Assembly: GCF_018476525.1 (NCBI RefSeq) | Contig: NZ_JAHCST010000035.1 | Coordinates: forward strand, 1-64,000 | Direction: 5' to 3' | DNA: 64,000 bases | Origin: Acrocarpospora catenulata | Lineage (GTDB): Bacteria > Actinomycetota > Actinomycetes > Streptosporangiales > Streptosporangiaceae | Part shown: piece after piece, positions 39,842-47,783 of the stretch | How positions within the stretch are numbered: the stretch's first letter is position 1 | How the letters are laid out: every line of letters begins with the position of its first letter | Notes under the pieces: model-generated | Told to the model about the DNA's origin: nothing | Seen by the model: the letters and a program-made list of their open reading frames with translations, nothing else | Database searches by the model: none | Translations under genes and position numbers: made by a program

Positions 39842-41173
39842 TTAGCGCCTCCGGCGCGGTAGTGCCAGCGTGATGAGCGCCGCGACCAGGAACGATCCGA
39901 GCGCGGCGCTCATCCACGGCGCCGGGGTGAAGCCCAGCCAGTCCCGGACCGACAGCCACCACGACTCCCACCAGGCCACCGGGGGCAGGGCGCCGAGCAG
40001 CCACCAGGTGACGAAGCCCAGCGCCCACGGCACCACCATCGGCCACCGGGACGGCGCCGTCGCCGAGACGTCCCAGCGGGCGGCCCCGCCGAGCACGAAG
40101 TAGTCCACCACCAGCACCGCGAACATCGGCACGAACACCGCCCCGATGATCCCCAGGAACGCCGCGTAGGTGTCGGCGCTCACGAAGATCGCCAGCAGCG
40201 TGACGAAGACGCCGGTCGCCACCGAGATGATCCGCCGGTCCACCCGGGGCAGCAGGTTCTGGATCGACATCGTGGTCGAGTACACGTTGACGAACGACTG
40301 GTCGCTCTCCCGCAGCACCAGGATCCCGAAGAAGACCGCCCCCAGCGAGGCGCTCACGAACGGGTCCCAGACCTTGGCGGTGTCGTTGCCGACCAGCGCC
40401 ATCGCCCCGATGCCCAGCGCCAGGCAGGCCACCTGGGCGACCGTGTACCCGCCGACCACGCCGCCGAAGGCCGCCCGGCTGGACCGCGAGAACCGCGAGA
40501 AGTCGGCGGCCAGCGGCACCCAGGAGACCGATAACGCGATCACATAGTCGACGGCCGGCGCGAACGCCTCCCAGGACCCGCCGCCGAGTTCCGGCGCCCG
40601 GCCGACGAACTCGTACGTGAAGTACCCCATGGCCACGATCACTCCGACGGTGACGTACCGCCGCAGCAGCCGCACCGCCCCCAGCGGCTTGATCGTCAAC
40701 GCCGTGGTGACCACCCCGGCCAGCACCACCCAGACCTCGTACGGCACCCGCGCGCCCATGCTCCCCGCGATGGCCTGAGCCCCCTGCGCGATCACCCAGA
40801 GCTCGAAGGCCCCCCACCCCAGCATCTGGATGACGTTGAGCACGGTGGGCAGATACGACAGCCTGGCCCCGAACAACCCCCGGAGCAGCACCATCGCCGG
40901 CGCCCCCGTCTGCGTCCCCGGCACCGCCGCCAGCCCCACCATGGCCGTCCCGACCAGGCTCCCGACCACCGCCGCGACCATCGCCGCCGCGAAACTCAAC
41001 GGCCGATCCCCCAACGGATCAACCAACGCGACGGCCCCGGAGAACCCCAGCAGACTAACCCCGAGGTTCCCCCACAGCGCCCCCTGATCGAGCAGCCCCA
41101 ACGCCCTCGGCGGCGCCTCATCAAGCGTCAGCGGTGCCTCAACCTGCGACTTCACGACGCCATGCGCCATCAC
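39842..41173 (-). CDS. cytX: CytX-like hydroxymethylpyrimidine transporter (NCS1 permease)
   Basis: 443 residues, about 12 transmembrane helices, purine-cytosine permease family. Cues: GLLDQGALWGNLGVSLLGFS, YLPTVLNVIQMLGWGAFELW, SVSWVPLAADFSRFSRSSRA and FVPMFAVLVVDYFVLGG. The sequence family alone would say cytosine/purine permease, but the TPP riboswitch that ends right at its start codon identifies a thiamine-precursor substrate, most likely hydroxymethylpyrimidine (CytX). It is an inner membrane importer. A TenA-type salvage enzyme is encoded at 46521. Confidence 0.9.
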   Translation of the reverse strand: MMAHGVVKSQVEAPLTLDEAPPRALGLLDQGALWGNLGVSLLGFSGAVALVDPLGDRPLSFAAAMVAAVVGSLVGTAMVGLAAVPGTQTGAPAMVLLRGLFGARLSYLPTVLNVIQMLGWGAFELWVIAQGAQAIAGSMGARVPYEVWVVLAGVVTTALTIKPLGAVRLLRRYVTVGVIVAMGYFTYEFVGRAPELGGGSWEAFAPAVDYVIALSVSWVPLAADFSRFSRSSRAAFGGVVGGYTVAQVACLALGIGAMALVGNDTAKVWDPFVSASLGAVFFGILVLRESDQSFVNVYSTTMSIQNLLPRVDRRIISVATGVFVTLLAIFVSADTYAAFLGIIGAVFVPMFAVLVVDYFVLGGAARWDVSATAPSRWPMVVPWALGFVTWWLLGALPPVAWWESWWLSVRDWLGFTPAPWMSAALGSFLVAALITLALPRRRR

Positions 41174-41176
41174 ACG

Positions 41177-41266
41177 CTCCCTACGCCGGCATTACCCGGA
41201 CAGGTTCATGCGGTCGGCAACGCTGGTTGCCCTCTCAGCCTGGTTACGCCCAAGCTCCCGCGGTCT
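41177..41266 (-). promoter_or_regulatory. TPP riboswitch (THI element)
   Basis: The minus strand contains the conserved THI blocks in order: CGCGGGAGC, CTGAGAGGG, GACCGC, AACCTG followed by TCCGGGTAATGCCGGCGTAG, and GGGAGCG. The last block doubles as the Shine-Dalgarno sequence (AGGGAG) a few bases before the cytX ATG at 41173. Ligand binding should therefore hide the ribosome site, giving translational shut-off when thiamine pyrophosphate is plentiful. From 41267 to 41508 I see nothing beyond a possible promoter. Confidence 0.95.
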
Positions 41267-41508
41267 TAAGTTGAATACACGCCCGGCATCAACCCAGCGT
41301 GCGATCCCCATAATGCCCCACAAGCGGACAAAGATCCACCCCGGGTTCAGGGTTCGAGGATTTCGAACAATCGTCCGCAGACGTCCACGACCGTACAGCT
41401 GCGTGCGCTGCGGTAGCTGTACTTTTCGGCCCATCACACCTGATCAGAGCTCAGATCGATCAGCTCGGAACCATACAGCCGCAAGGGGTCCCCGTAGGCC
41501 AGCCCATG

Positions 41509-42675
41509 TCAGAGCCTCTCGATGATCGTGGCGTTCGCCTGTCCGCCCGCTTCGCACATGACCTGCAGCCCGTACCGGCCGCCCGTCTGTTCCAGGACGC
41601 CGAGCAGGGTCGTCATGAGGCGCACGCCGGACGCTCCGAGCGGGTGACCGATGGCGGTCGCGCCACCGTTGACGTTGACCTTCTCCAGCGGCGCGCCGGT
41701 CTCCTTCTGCCAGGCGAGGACCACCGACGCGAACGCCTCGTTGACCTCGAAGGCGTCGATGTCGTCAACCGAGAGGCCCGCGCGGGCAAGCACCTTCTGC
41801 GTGGCGGGAATGATGCCCGTGAGCATGAAGATCGGATCGTCACCGGCGACCGCGAAGGAATGGATCCGCGCGCGCGGCTTCAGGCCGTGACGCGCTGCGG
41901 CCTCTTCGCTGGTGATCAGAACGGCGGCCGCTCCGTCGTTGACCGGGGAACTGTTCCCGGCCGTGATCTTCCAATCCAGCTGCGGATACCGCTGCTCCCA
42001 GTGGTCGTTCTTGAAAGCCGGCCGCAGTCCGGCCAGCACAGCGGCGTCGGTGTCCGGGCGAATGGTCTCATCGACGCGAAGGTGGTTCACGAGCGCGACC
42101 TGGGAGTCGAACCGTCCGTCCTTCCACGCGGCAGCCGCGCGTCGATGCGACTCCGCGGCGAACTCGTCGAGTTCGCTCCGCGACAGTGCCCAGCGGTCCG
42201 CGATCAGCTCGGCGCTGATCCCCTGCGGCACGAGTCCGCCGTCGTATCGAGCCTGGACCGCGGGCCCGGCGAAATCCTTGCCCATGGTCTGCGAACCGAT
42301 CGGAATCCGGCTCATCGACTCGACGCCCGAGGCGATGACGATGTCATAGGCGCCGGCGATGACGCCCTGCGCGGCGAAGTGGATGGCCTGCTGGCTCGAC
42401 CCGCACTGACGATCCACCGTGACGCCGGGGACAGACTCCGGGAAACCGGCCGCAAGCAGAGCCCAGCGCGCGGTGTTCGCAGACTGCTCGCCGATCTGGC
42501 CGACGGCTCCGCTGATGACGTCATCGACAACGGCGGGGTCGAGCGCGCTGCGTTCTGTCGCGGCGCGGAGCGCCACGGCGTGGAGATCGACGGGGTGGAT
42601 GTCAGAGTAGGCTCCGCCGGGCTTGCCCTTCGCGATCGGGGTACGGACTGCGTCGACGATGACTGCAGAGGTCAT
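41509..42675 (-). CDS. Acetyl-CoA acetyltransferase / 3-ketoacyl-CoA thiolase
   Basis: 388 residues, ATG start, normal thiolase length. Catalytic blocks: nucleophile cysteine in VTVDRQCGSSQQAIHFAAQG, GVESMSRIPIGS, VNEAFASVVLAWQ, NVNGGATAIGHPLGASGVRL (His) and the second cysteine in YGLQVMCEAGGQANATIIER. It cleaves or forms 3-ketoacyl-CoA; chain preference cannot be read from sequence. The HxlR regulator is encoded upstream in the same direction, and an alpha/beta hydrolase divergently, suggesting a small regulated catabolic unit. Confidence 0.92.
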   Translation of the reverse strand: MTSAVIVDAVRTPIAKGKPGGAYSDIHPVDLHAVALRAATERSALDPAVVDDVISGAVGQIGEQSANTARWALLAAGFPESVPGVTVDRQCGSSQQAIHFAAQGVIAGAYDIVIASGVESMSRIPIGSQTMGKDFAGPAVQARYDGGLVPQGISAELIADRWALSRSELDEFAAESHRRAAAAWKDGRFDSQVALVNHLRVDETIRPDTDAAVLAGLRPAFKNDHWEQRYPQLDWKITAGNSSPVNDGAAAVLITSEEAAARHGLKPRARIHSFAVAGDDPIFMLTGIIPATQKVLARAGLSVDDIDAFEVNEAFASVVLAWQKETGAPLEKVNVNGGATAIGHPLGASGVRLMTTLLGVLEQTGGRYGLQVMCEAGGQANATIIERL

Positions 42676-42716
42676 GGCGTTGCCTTTCTTGGTGAGCCGG
42701 CCCGCGGCCCGTACGG

Positions 42717-43208
42717 CTAGTCGGTGGCAGCCCGCTGGCGCGACCGCAACGCCACGGTCACATCGTCATCGCCGACGACATGACCGTTCGCGCACCGCAC
42801 CTCGACTTCGACTGCCGCTCCACATCCGGCGTGCACCATGCGAAGCCGGTGCGGGCGAGGCCGATGGCGGTCGCCCCACGACGCCAGCGCGAGCAAGATC
42901 GGAACGAAGTCGTGGCCGGCCTCAGTGAGGACGTACTCGAACCGCTGCCGCTGCGCCGGCTCCCGGTACGGCTGCTTGACCATCAGCCCCTCGGTCACAA
43001 GCGTGCGCAGCTGCGCCGCCGTGACGCTCTCGGTCAGACCTGTACGCCGCACGAAATCATCGAACCTCGCCGTGCCGTAGGACGCCTCACGCAGAAGCAG
43101 CACCGTGGAGCGTCGCGCGACAAGTTCGCTCGCCCGTTCGATCGGGCACAGATCCCCGAGCTCCGTTCGATCCTCCGCGGCCAGCCGGCCCGTCATCTGC
43201 AGCGTCAT
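42717..43208 (-). CDS. HxlR-family transcriptional regulator
   Basis: 163 residues. The winged helix at about 18-105 has CPIERASELVARRSTVLLLR, FDDFVRRTGLTESVTAAQLR, LVTEGLMVKQPYREPAQRQR and FEYVLTEAGHDFVPILLALA. The C-terminal 50 residues hold CGAAVEVEVRCANGHVV, a possible zinc-binding or oxidation-sensitive pair of cysteines. It likely represses the divergent hydrolase and its downstream thiolase. The 143-base divergent gap before the hydrolase would hold the operator. Confidence 0.88.
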   Translation of the reverse strand: MTLQMTGRLAAEDRTELGDLCPIERASELVARRSTVLLLREASYGTARFDDFVRRTGLTESVTAAQLRTLVTEGLMVKQPYREPAQRQRFEYVLTEAGHDFVPILLALASWGDRHRPRPHRLRMVHAGCGAAVEVEVRCANGHVVGDDDVTVALRSRQRAATD

Positions 43209-43351
43209 GGCAACACTCTACCGCCTGACTTGCGTTTTGCGTAGTCAGGGTGCAGGCTCTAACTGCACTATTCCGAAGTCAGCATGCGGCCATCCGTCGG
43301 GAGTCCCGGCAGGTTCCGGTCGCGCGCCCGTCGCGTCAGGAGCGCACAGAC

Positions 43352-44197
43352 ATGACCTCGCAGTATCAGGCGGATCTCGCCCCCACCCAGTACGTTGACG
43401 GACCGCTGGGTGAGCGGTTCGCTTACCGGCGCCTCGGCCGCCCCAGCTCCACGCCGCTGGTGCTGACGCTGCGCCTGCGCGGCACCATCGACCACTGGGA
43501 TCCCGCCTTCCTCGACGCCGTCTCCCGCGACCGCGAGGTGATCGTGTTCGACAACCGCGGCCTGAACGCCTCCACCGGCACGCCCGCATCCTCCGTGCCC
43601 GAGCTTGTCGACGGCGCCATCGCGTTCATCCACGCCCTGGGCCTGGAGAAGGTGGACCTGCTCGGCTGGTCGCTCGGCGGAACCGTGGCCCAGGGCATCG
43701 CCCTCACCGAGCCGGGACTGGTCCGTCGGCTCATCGTCGCCGGCAGCACCCCGGGCGGCATCCCGGAAATGCCGCGCATGAGCGAGCGCGTGCTGAGCAT
43801 CGTGACCAAACCGGTCGCCGACGACGAGGACTTCCTCTACTTGTTCTTCCCCGAGACCCCTGAGGGCCGCAAGTCCGGCCAGCAGTCTCTGGAGCGCCTG
43901 CGCTACCGCCTCGAAACCTCGAACGCGGCAATCAGCCCCGAGGCCGCGCGCGGTCAGCTGACGGCCCTGGGCTCCTTCGAGGGCTACTGGAAGCGCCTGA
44001 ATGAGCTGACCATTCCCGTCCTGCTCGCCAACGGCACGAACGACGTGATGATCGACGCTGACCACACCTACGCGGCAGCCCGCAAGCTGACCAACGCACG
44101 CACGGTCTTCTGGAGCGACGCCGGCCACGCCTTCCTGTTCCAGCACATCGAGGACTTCGCCCGACAGATCGACTGGTTCCTCGCAGACGCCGGCTGA
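43352..44197 (+). CDS. Alpha/beta hydrolase
   Basis: 281 residues from ATG at 43352 (MTSQYQADLAPTQYVDGPLG); the upstream frame to 43250 lies in the promoter region. Nucleophile elbow VDLLGWSLGGTVAQGIALTE (GWSLGG), acid in LLANGTNDVMID, histidine in WSDAGHAFLFQHIEDFARQI. The oxyanion strand LVLTLRLRGTIDHWDPAFLD is typical of haloperoxidase-like hydrolases. Cytosolic, substrate unknown. Divergent from the HxlR gene, which probably controls it. Confidence 0.9.
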   Translation: MTSQYQADLAPTQYVDGPLGERFAYRRLGRPSSTPLVLTLRLRGTIDHWDPAFLDAVSRDREVIVFDNRGLNASTGTPASSVPELVDGAIAFIHALGLEKVDLLGWSLGGTVAQGIALTEPGLVRRLIVAGSTPGGIPEMPRMSERVLSIVTKPVADDEDFLYLFFPETPEGRKSGQQSLERLRYRLETSNAAISPEAARGQLTALGSFEGYWKRLNELTIPVLLANGTNDVMIDADHTYAAARKLTNARTVFWSDAGHAFLFQHIEDFARQIDWFLADAG

Positions 44198-44322
44198 AAC
44201 GGCCGTGATGTCGAGCGGGCATGAGACTCACTTCAACCTGCTGGTGCCCGGCGCCGGATCCGCGCCGCCCCGCGGGCGACGCGTCGTCTGCTCCCGCGAG
44301 CCGACCGCTCCGTTGATCAGGG

Positions 44323-44646
44323 TTATGCCACGTAGGGCGGGTGGCCGCTTTCGCTGGTCATGGGTTTGCCGGCGGCGGCCCAGGATTGCATGCCGCCGCC
44401 TACGTTGACGGCGTCCCAGCCGACGTGGTTGAGCCAGGCGGTGGCCTGGGCGGAGCGGCCGCCGACGCGGCAGATGACGTAGACGGGCTGGCCCTGCGGG
44501 ACCTCGCCCACCCGGGCCTGGAGCTCCATCAGCGGGATGTGCTGGGCTTCGGGGGCGTGACCGGCCCGCCATTCGTCGAGTTCGCGCACGTCGAGCAGGT
44601 GCGCGTGCTCGGGGATGGAGTGCACGTCGATCTCGCGAAGGGTCAT
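44323..44646 (-). CDS. Rhodanese-like sulfurtransferase domain protein
   Basis: 107 residues from ATG at 44646 (MTLREIDVHSIPEHAHLLDV). Single rhodanese domain: LLDVRELDEWRAGHAPEAQH, active-site loop VYVICRVGGRSAQATAWLNH (catalytic Cys) and VNVGGGMQSWAAAGKPMTSE. It carries persulfide sulfur in the cytosol; partner unknown. A MarR gene lies upstream on the same strand, 27 bases away. Confidence 0.92.
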   Translation of the reverse strand: MTLREIDVHSIPEHAHLLDVRELDEWRAGHAPEAQHIPLMELQARVGEVPQGQPVYVICRVGGRSAQATAWLNHVGWDAVNVGGGMQSWAAAGKPMTSESGHPPYVA

Positions 44647-44673
44647 GGCGCCCATCCTATGGACCTCGGGGGG

Positions 44674-45141
44674 TTACCAGACAGGGCGAAGCGCGGCCCG
44701 TCCGCCGGAAGCGGACACGTAGGCCCGCAGGTCGTGGTGGAGCTGGTCGAGCCGGTCGGTGCCGATCTGGGCCGCCCAGCGGTCTTCGAGTTGTGCCCAG
44801 AGTTCGTCGGCGTGGCGTACGTAGTCCGCGCCCTTGGCGGTGAGGGCCAGGACGCGGGCGCGGCCGTCGGTGGGGTGGGGGCGGCGCTCCAGGTAGCCCC
44901 AGGTCTCCAGTTCGGTGGCGATTTTGGAGGCGGCCTGTTTGGTGACGCCGAGGTGGTCGGCGAGGTCCACGGCGGTGACGTCGGCGCGCTCGGTGAGCAG
45001 GCGGAAGGTGTAGCCGTGCGCGGGGCGGAGCGGCTCGCGGCCCTCGGTGCGCAGGTGTTCGTGCAGCTCGTCGGTCATGGCCCGGTAGACCATCGCGAGC
45101 AGCAGCGGGATCTCGCCTCGGCGTCTTGACGAACTGGTCAA
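44674..45141 (-). CDS. MarR-family transcriptional regulator
   Basis: 155 residues, TTG start (alternatives inside). Winged helix with LLAMVYRAMTDELHEHLRTE, TERADVTAVDLADHLGVTKQ, AASKIATELETWGYLERRPH and DGRARVLALTAKGADYV. It is divergent from the cupin gene with an exact palindrome GTCAA-N5-TTGAC in between, so it probably represses the cupin gene and itself. Ligand unknown. Confidence 0.88.
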   Translation of the reverse strand: MTSSSRRRGEIPLLLAMVYRAMTDELHEHLRTEGREPLRPAHGYTFRLLTERADVTAVDLADHLGVTKQAASKIATELETWGYLERRPHPTDGRARVLALTAKGADYVRHADELWAQLEDRWAAQIGTDRLDQLHHDLRAYVSASGGRAALRPVW

Positions 45142-45161
45142 CTCGGTTTACCTTCTCGAAT

Positions 45162-45189
45162 GTAGTCAACTAGATTGACCATTATAGGG
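45162..45189. promoter_or_regulatory. MarR operator: GTCAACTAGATTGAC palindrome
   Basis: GTCAA (45165-45169) and TTGAC (45175-45179) form exact inverted arms around CTAGA, in the 57-base gap between the MarR and cupin genes. A TATAGG just before the cupin Shine-Dalgarno GGGAGG may be the -10. Confidence 0.6.
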
Positions 45190-45198
45190 AGGATCACC

Positions 45199-45573
45199 AT
45201 GACCACCGCCACCCTGGCCGACGCGCCGGTCTTCGAGCGGGACGGGTCCACCATCCGTTCGCTGGCCGTGCCCTCGCGTGGGTCCACCGAACTGGCCGTC
45301 TGGTCGCTGGAGTTCGAACCGGGCGCGCGTTCGCCCGAGCACTCGGTGGACCGGGAGGAGGTCTTCGTCGTGCAGAGCGGCCGCCTGGTCGCGCACGTGG
45401 GCGGCCGGGAGCACGTGGCAGGTCCGGGGGACGCGCTGATCGTTCCGGTGCGCACGATGTTCTGGCTGGGCAACGGCTCGGACGCGGAGCCCGTCCGCGT
45501 GACGGTCTGCACCTCGGCCGGTATTCAGGGCACGGTGGACGGCACGGTCATCTCGCCGCCCTGGGCGCAGTAA
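45199..45573 (+). CDS. Single-domain cupin protein
   Basis: 124 residues from ATG at 45199 behind GGGAGG. Cupin barrel with FEPGARSPEHSVDREEVFVV (motif 1; one His and the Glu ligand) and VGGREHVAGPGDALIVPVRT (motif 2). The usual second motif-1 histidine is partly replaced (PEHSVDREE), so metal binding may differ. It could be an isomerase, dioxygenase or small-molecule binder. Under probable MarR control. Confidence 0.82.
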   Translation: MTTATLADAPVFERDGSTIRSLAVPSRGSTELAVWSLEFEPGARSPEHSVDREEVFVVQSGRLVAHVGGREHVAGPGDALIVPVRTMFWLGNGSDAEPVRVTVCTSAGIQGTVDGTVISPPWAQ

Positions 45574-45579
45574 AGCGGA

Positions 45580-46458
45580 CTACTTCAGCAGGCGGGACAG
45601 GCGGCGGTCGGCCAGCGGCTTGCCGCCGGTCTGGCAGGTGGGGCAGTACTGGAGGGAGGAGTCGGCGAAGGAGACCTCCCTGATGGTGTCGCCGCAGACC
45701 TCGCATTTCTCGCCGGTACGGCCATGCACTCGCAGGCCCGACTTCTTCTCCGCCTTCAGGTCCTTGGCGGCCAGGCCCCTGGCGCGCCCGACCGCGTCGC
45801 GCAGGGTGGTGACGATGGCCTCGTGCAGGTCGGCGACCTGCGCCTCGGTCAGAGATGACGCGATCTTGAAGGGGGACATCTTCGCGACGTGCAGCACCTC
45901 GTCGGAGTACGCGTTCCCGATGCCCGCGATCACCTTCTGGTCCCGGAGCAGCCCTTTGATCTGGGTACGGTTGCCGCGCAGGATCGCCGCCAGCGCGTCC
46001 GCCGTGAAATCCTCGGCCAGCGGATCGGGGCCCAGGCCGGCCACCCCGGGGACGTCCTCCGGATTCCGTACGACATAGGCGGCCAGGCGTTTCTGGGTGC
46101 CCGCCTCGGTCAGTTCGAAGCCGGGGGCCAGGCCCAGTTCGTCGGGCGCCAGCCGTACCCGGACCGCGAGCGGGCCCTTGCCGGGGCGGACCGGTTTGGC
46201 GCCCGAGAGGTCCTCGCGCCAGCGCAGCCAGCCCGCCCGGGCCAGGTGCACGACCAGGTGCAGGCCGTCGCAGTCCAGGTCGAGGAACTTCCCGTGCCGC
46301 GACACATCGGTCACGGTCAGCCCGCCCAGCGCGCTGATCGGCGGGTCCACCGTCTTCAGCGCCTGGAAGGCGACCACGTCCACTGCGGCGACGGTACGGC
46401 CGACGGCGCGGTCACGGAGAAACTCGGCGAGTGACTCCACCTCGGGTAGCTCCGGCAT
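45580..46458 (-). CDS. Fpg/Nei-family DNA glycosylase
   Basis: 292 residues, ATG start with the N-terminal catalytic proline: MPELPEVESLAEFLRDRAVG. The helix-two-turn-helix part has IAGIGNAYSDEVLHVAKMSP (conserved Asn and Lys region), and the C-terminal zinc finger has EKCEVCGDTIREVSFADSSL then QYCPTCQTGG with four cysteines. It removes oxidised bases and nicks the strand. The motif mix is nearer the actinobacterial Fpg-like/Nei2 types than classical MutM, so no symbol is given. Confidence 0.92.
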   Translation of the reverse strand: MPELPEVESLAEFLRDRAVGRTVAAVDVVAFQALKTVDPPISALGGLTVTDVSRHGKFLDLDCDGLHLVVHLARAGWLRWREDLSGAKPVRPGKGPLAVRVRLAPDELGLAPGFELTEAGTQKRLAAYVVRNPEDVPGVAGLGPDPLAEDFTADALAAILRGNRTQIKGLLRDQKVIAGIGNAYSDEVLHVAKMSPFKIASSLTEAQVADLHEAIVTTLRDAVGRARGLAAKDLKAEKKSGLRVHGRTGEKCEVCGDTIREVSFADSSLQYCPTCQTGGKPLADRRLSRLLK

Positions 46459-46479
46459 GCCTCCACAGTACAGAGCCCC

Positions 46480-46499
46480 TGTCCACAGGCTGTGGACAA
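46480..46499. promoter_or_regulatory. Inverted near-consensus DnaA boxes
   Basis: CTGTCCACAG and CTGTGGACAA face each other in the gap between the glycosylase and tenA. The right arm is the complement of TTGTCCACA, a common actinobacterial DnaA box variant. A perfect 8-base inverted repeat (GTCCACAG/CTGTGGAC) is formed. Confidence 0.45.
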
Positions 46500-46520
46500 C
46501 GTGCGGCAGGATGATCGCCC

Positions 46521-47129
46521 ATGGGCATATCCGAAGATCTGCGGCGCATCGGCACGCCGCTGCTGGAGGCGCAGCTGGCGCACCCCACCGTGGCCGGGAT
46601 CGCCCGGGGCGACCTGCCGGAGCCGGTGTTCCGAGCCTGGCTGGAACAGGACTACCTGTTCCTGCTCGACTACGTCCGGGTGTTCTCGCGGCTGGCCTGG
46701 CAGGCGCCCGACGGGCACCTGGGCGACCTGGTGGATCTGGCGCACGCCACCTTCCACGACGAGCTGCGGCTGCACCGGTCGCTGGCGGCCGAGTTCGGGG
46801 CCGATCTGGCGGGGGCGCGGAAAGGGCCGGCCTGCGCCGCGTACACGGCCTTTCTGCTGGAGTCGGCGGCCGAGTACGGCGAGGGGCTGGCGGCGCTCTA
46901 TCCCTGCATGTGGGGATATTCCACGCTGGGCCGGCGCCTGGCCGCCGATCCCCCGGCCGAGCCGCGTTACCGGGCCTGGGTGGAGACCTACGCCGACCCC
47001 GGCTTCGCGGCGCTGGCCGACCGTATCGGGGTGATGATCGACGAGGCCGGTCCTGACCCGGCCCGGGCGGCCGAAATGTTCACCCAGGGCATGGCGCACG
47101 AGCTGAGTTTCTGGGATGTGGCGGCATAA
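46521..47129 (+). CDS. tenA: TenA-family aminopyrimidine aminohydrolase
   Basis: 202 residues, all-helical TenA fold. Cues: AHPTVAGIARGDLPEPVFRA, WLEQDYLFLLDYVRVFSRLA, HATFHDELRLHRSLAAEFG and LYPCMWGYSTLGRRLA, the last being the typical PCxWxY region. The usual catalytic cysteine about mid-chain is not obvious (an alanine/cysteine pair in GPACAAYTAFLLESA is the candidate), so this may be a TenA-E or TenA-C type. It salvages the pyrimidine of thiamine breakdown products. No thi genes are adjacent, but cytX is 5 kb away. Confidence 0.85.
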   Translation: MGISEDLRRIGTPLLEAQLAHPTVAGIARGDLPEPVFRAWLEQDYLFLLDYVRVFSRLAWQAPDGHLGDLVDLAHATFHDELRLHRSLAAEFGADLAGARKGPACAAYTAFLLESAAEYGEGLAALYPCMWGYSTLGRRLAADPPAEPRYRAWVETYADPGFAALADRIGVMIDEAGPDPARAAEMFTQGMAHELSFWDVAA

Positions 47130-47138
47130 GGTCGGGCA

Positions 47139-47783
47139 ATGAGCGTCATCCTCGCGGAAGAACTCCTGCTCCTGGCGTACCACGACGAGACCGGCAAAGC
47201 GCTGGTCGGCGGCGAGCTCAACGTGGCCATCGCGGGGGCGCTGGTGGCCGAACTCGCGATCAACGGGCGGATCGACCTGGACGGCAAGAAGGTGGCCGTG
47301 GTCGACCCGTCCCCGCTCGGCGACGACGAACTGGACGCCGTGCTCGCCCGCATGGCGGGCGAGGCGAAGGTGCGCAAACCCGCCTGGTGGGTCGGCCGGA
47401 TCAGCTCCGAGAAGGTACGGCGCCGCCTGCTGGGCCGGCTGGCCGAGCGGGGCATCCTGTCGGCCCAGCAGGTCAAGGTGCTCGGCATCTTCCCCGCCAC
47501 CCGCTACCCGGAGCAGGACGGCGGCGTGGAACGGGAGCTCCGGCAGCGCGTGGCGAGCGTGCTGGCCGGGGCCGAGCCCGACGCCCGGCTGGCCATGCTG
47601 ATCGCCGTGCTCCAGGCGTCCGGGGTGCTCAAGAAGACCTTCCCGGACGCCCCCAAGGACCGGGTCAAGGAGATCACCGAGGGCGCCTGGGCGGGCGAGG
47701 CGGTCCGCGCCACCATCGCCGCGGTCAACGCGGCCATCATGTCCGCCGTGATCGCCGCGGTGGTGGCCGGCTCTACTTCGTGA
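47139..47783 (+). CDS. GPP34 (GOLPH3-like) phosphoprotein
   Basis: 214 residues, ATG start 9 bases after the tenA stop. GPP34 domain pattern: LAEELLLLAYHDETGKALVG, LNVAIAGALVAELAINGRID, RRRLLGRLAERGILSAQQVK and RLAMLIAVLQASGVLKKTFP. In eukaryotes GOLPH3 binds PI4P at the Golgi. The actinobacterial members are mostly uncharacterised and often sit near membrane or regulatory genes. The C-terminal alanine-rich helix (ATIAAVNAAIMSAVIAAVVA) is hydrophobic and may touch the membrane. It overlaps the convergent LCP gene by 11 bases. Confidence 0.86.
   Translation: MSVILAEELLLLAYHDETGKALVGGELNVAIAGALVAELAINGRIDLDGKKVAVVDPSPLGDDELDAVLARMAGEAKVRKPAWWVGRISSEKVRRRLLGRLAERGILSAQQVKVLGIFPATRYPEQDGGVERELRQRVASVLAGAEPDARLAMLIAVLQASGVLKKTFPDAPKDRVKEITEGAWAGEAVRATIAAVNAAIMSAVIAAVVAGSTS

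Noticed and set aside
44205-44322. Short frame MMSSGHETHFNLL after the hydrolase
   Set aside because: Ends inside the convergent rhodanese gene, is proline/arginine-rich and has no match.
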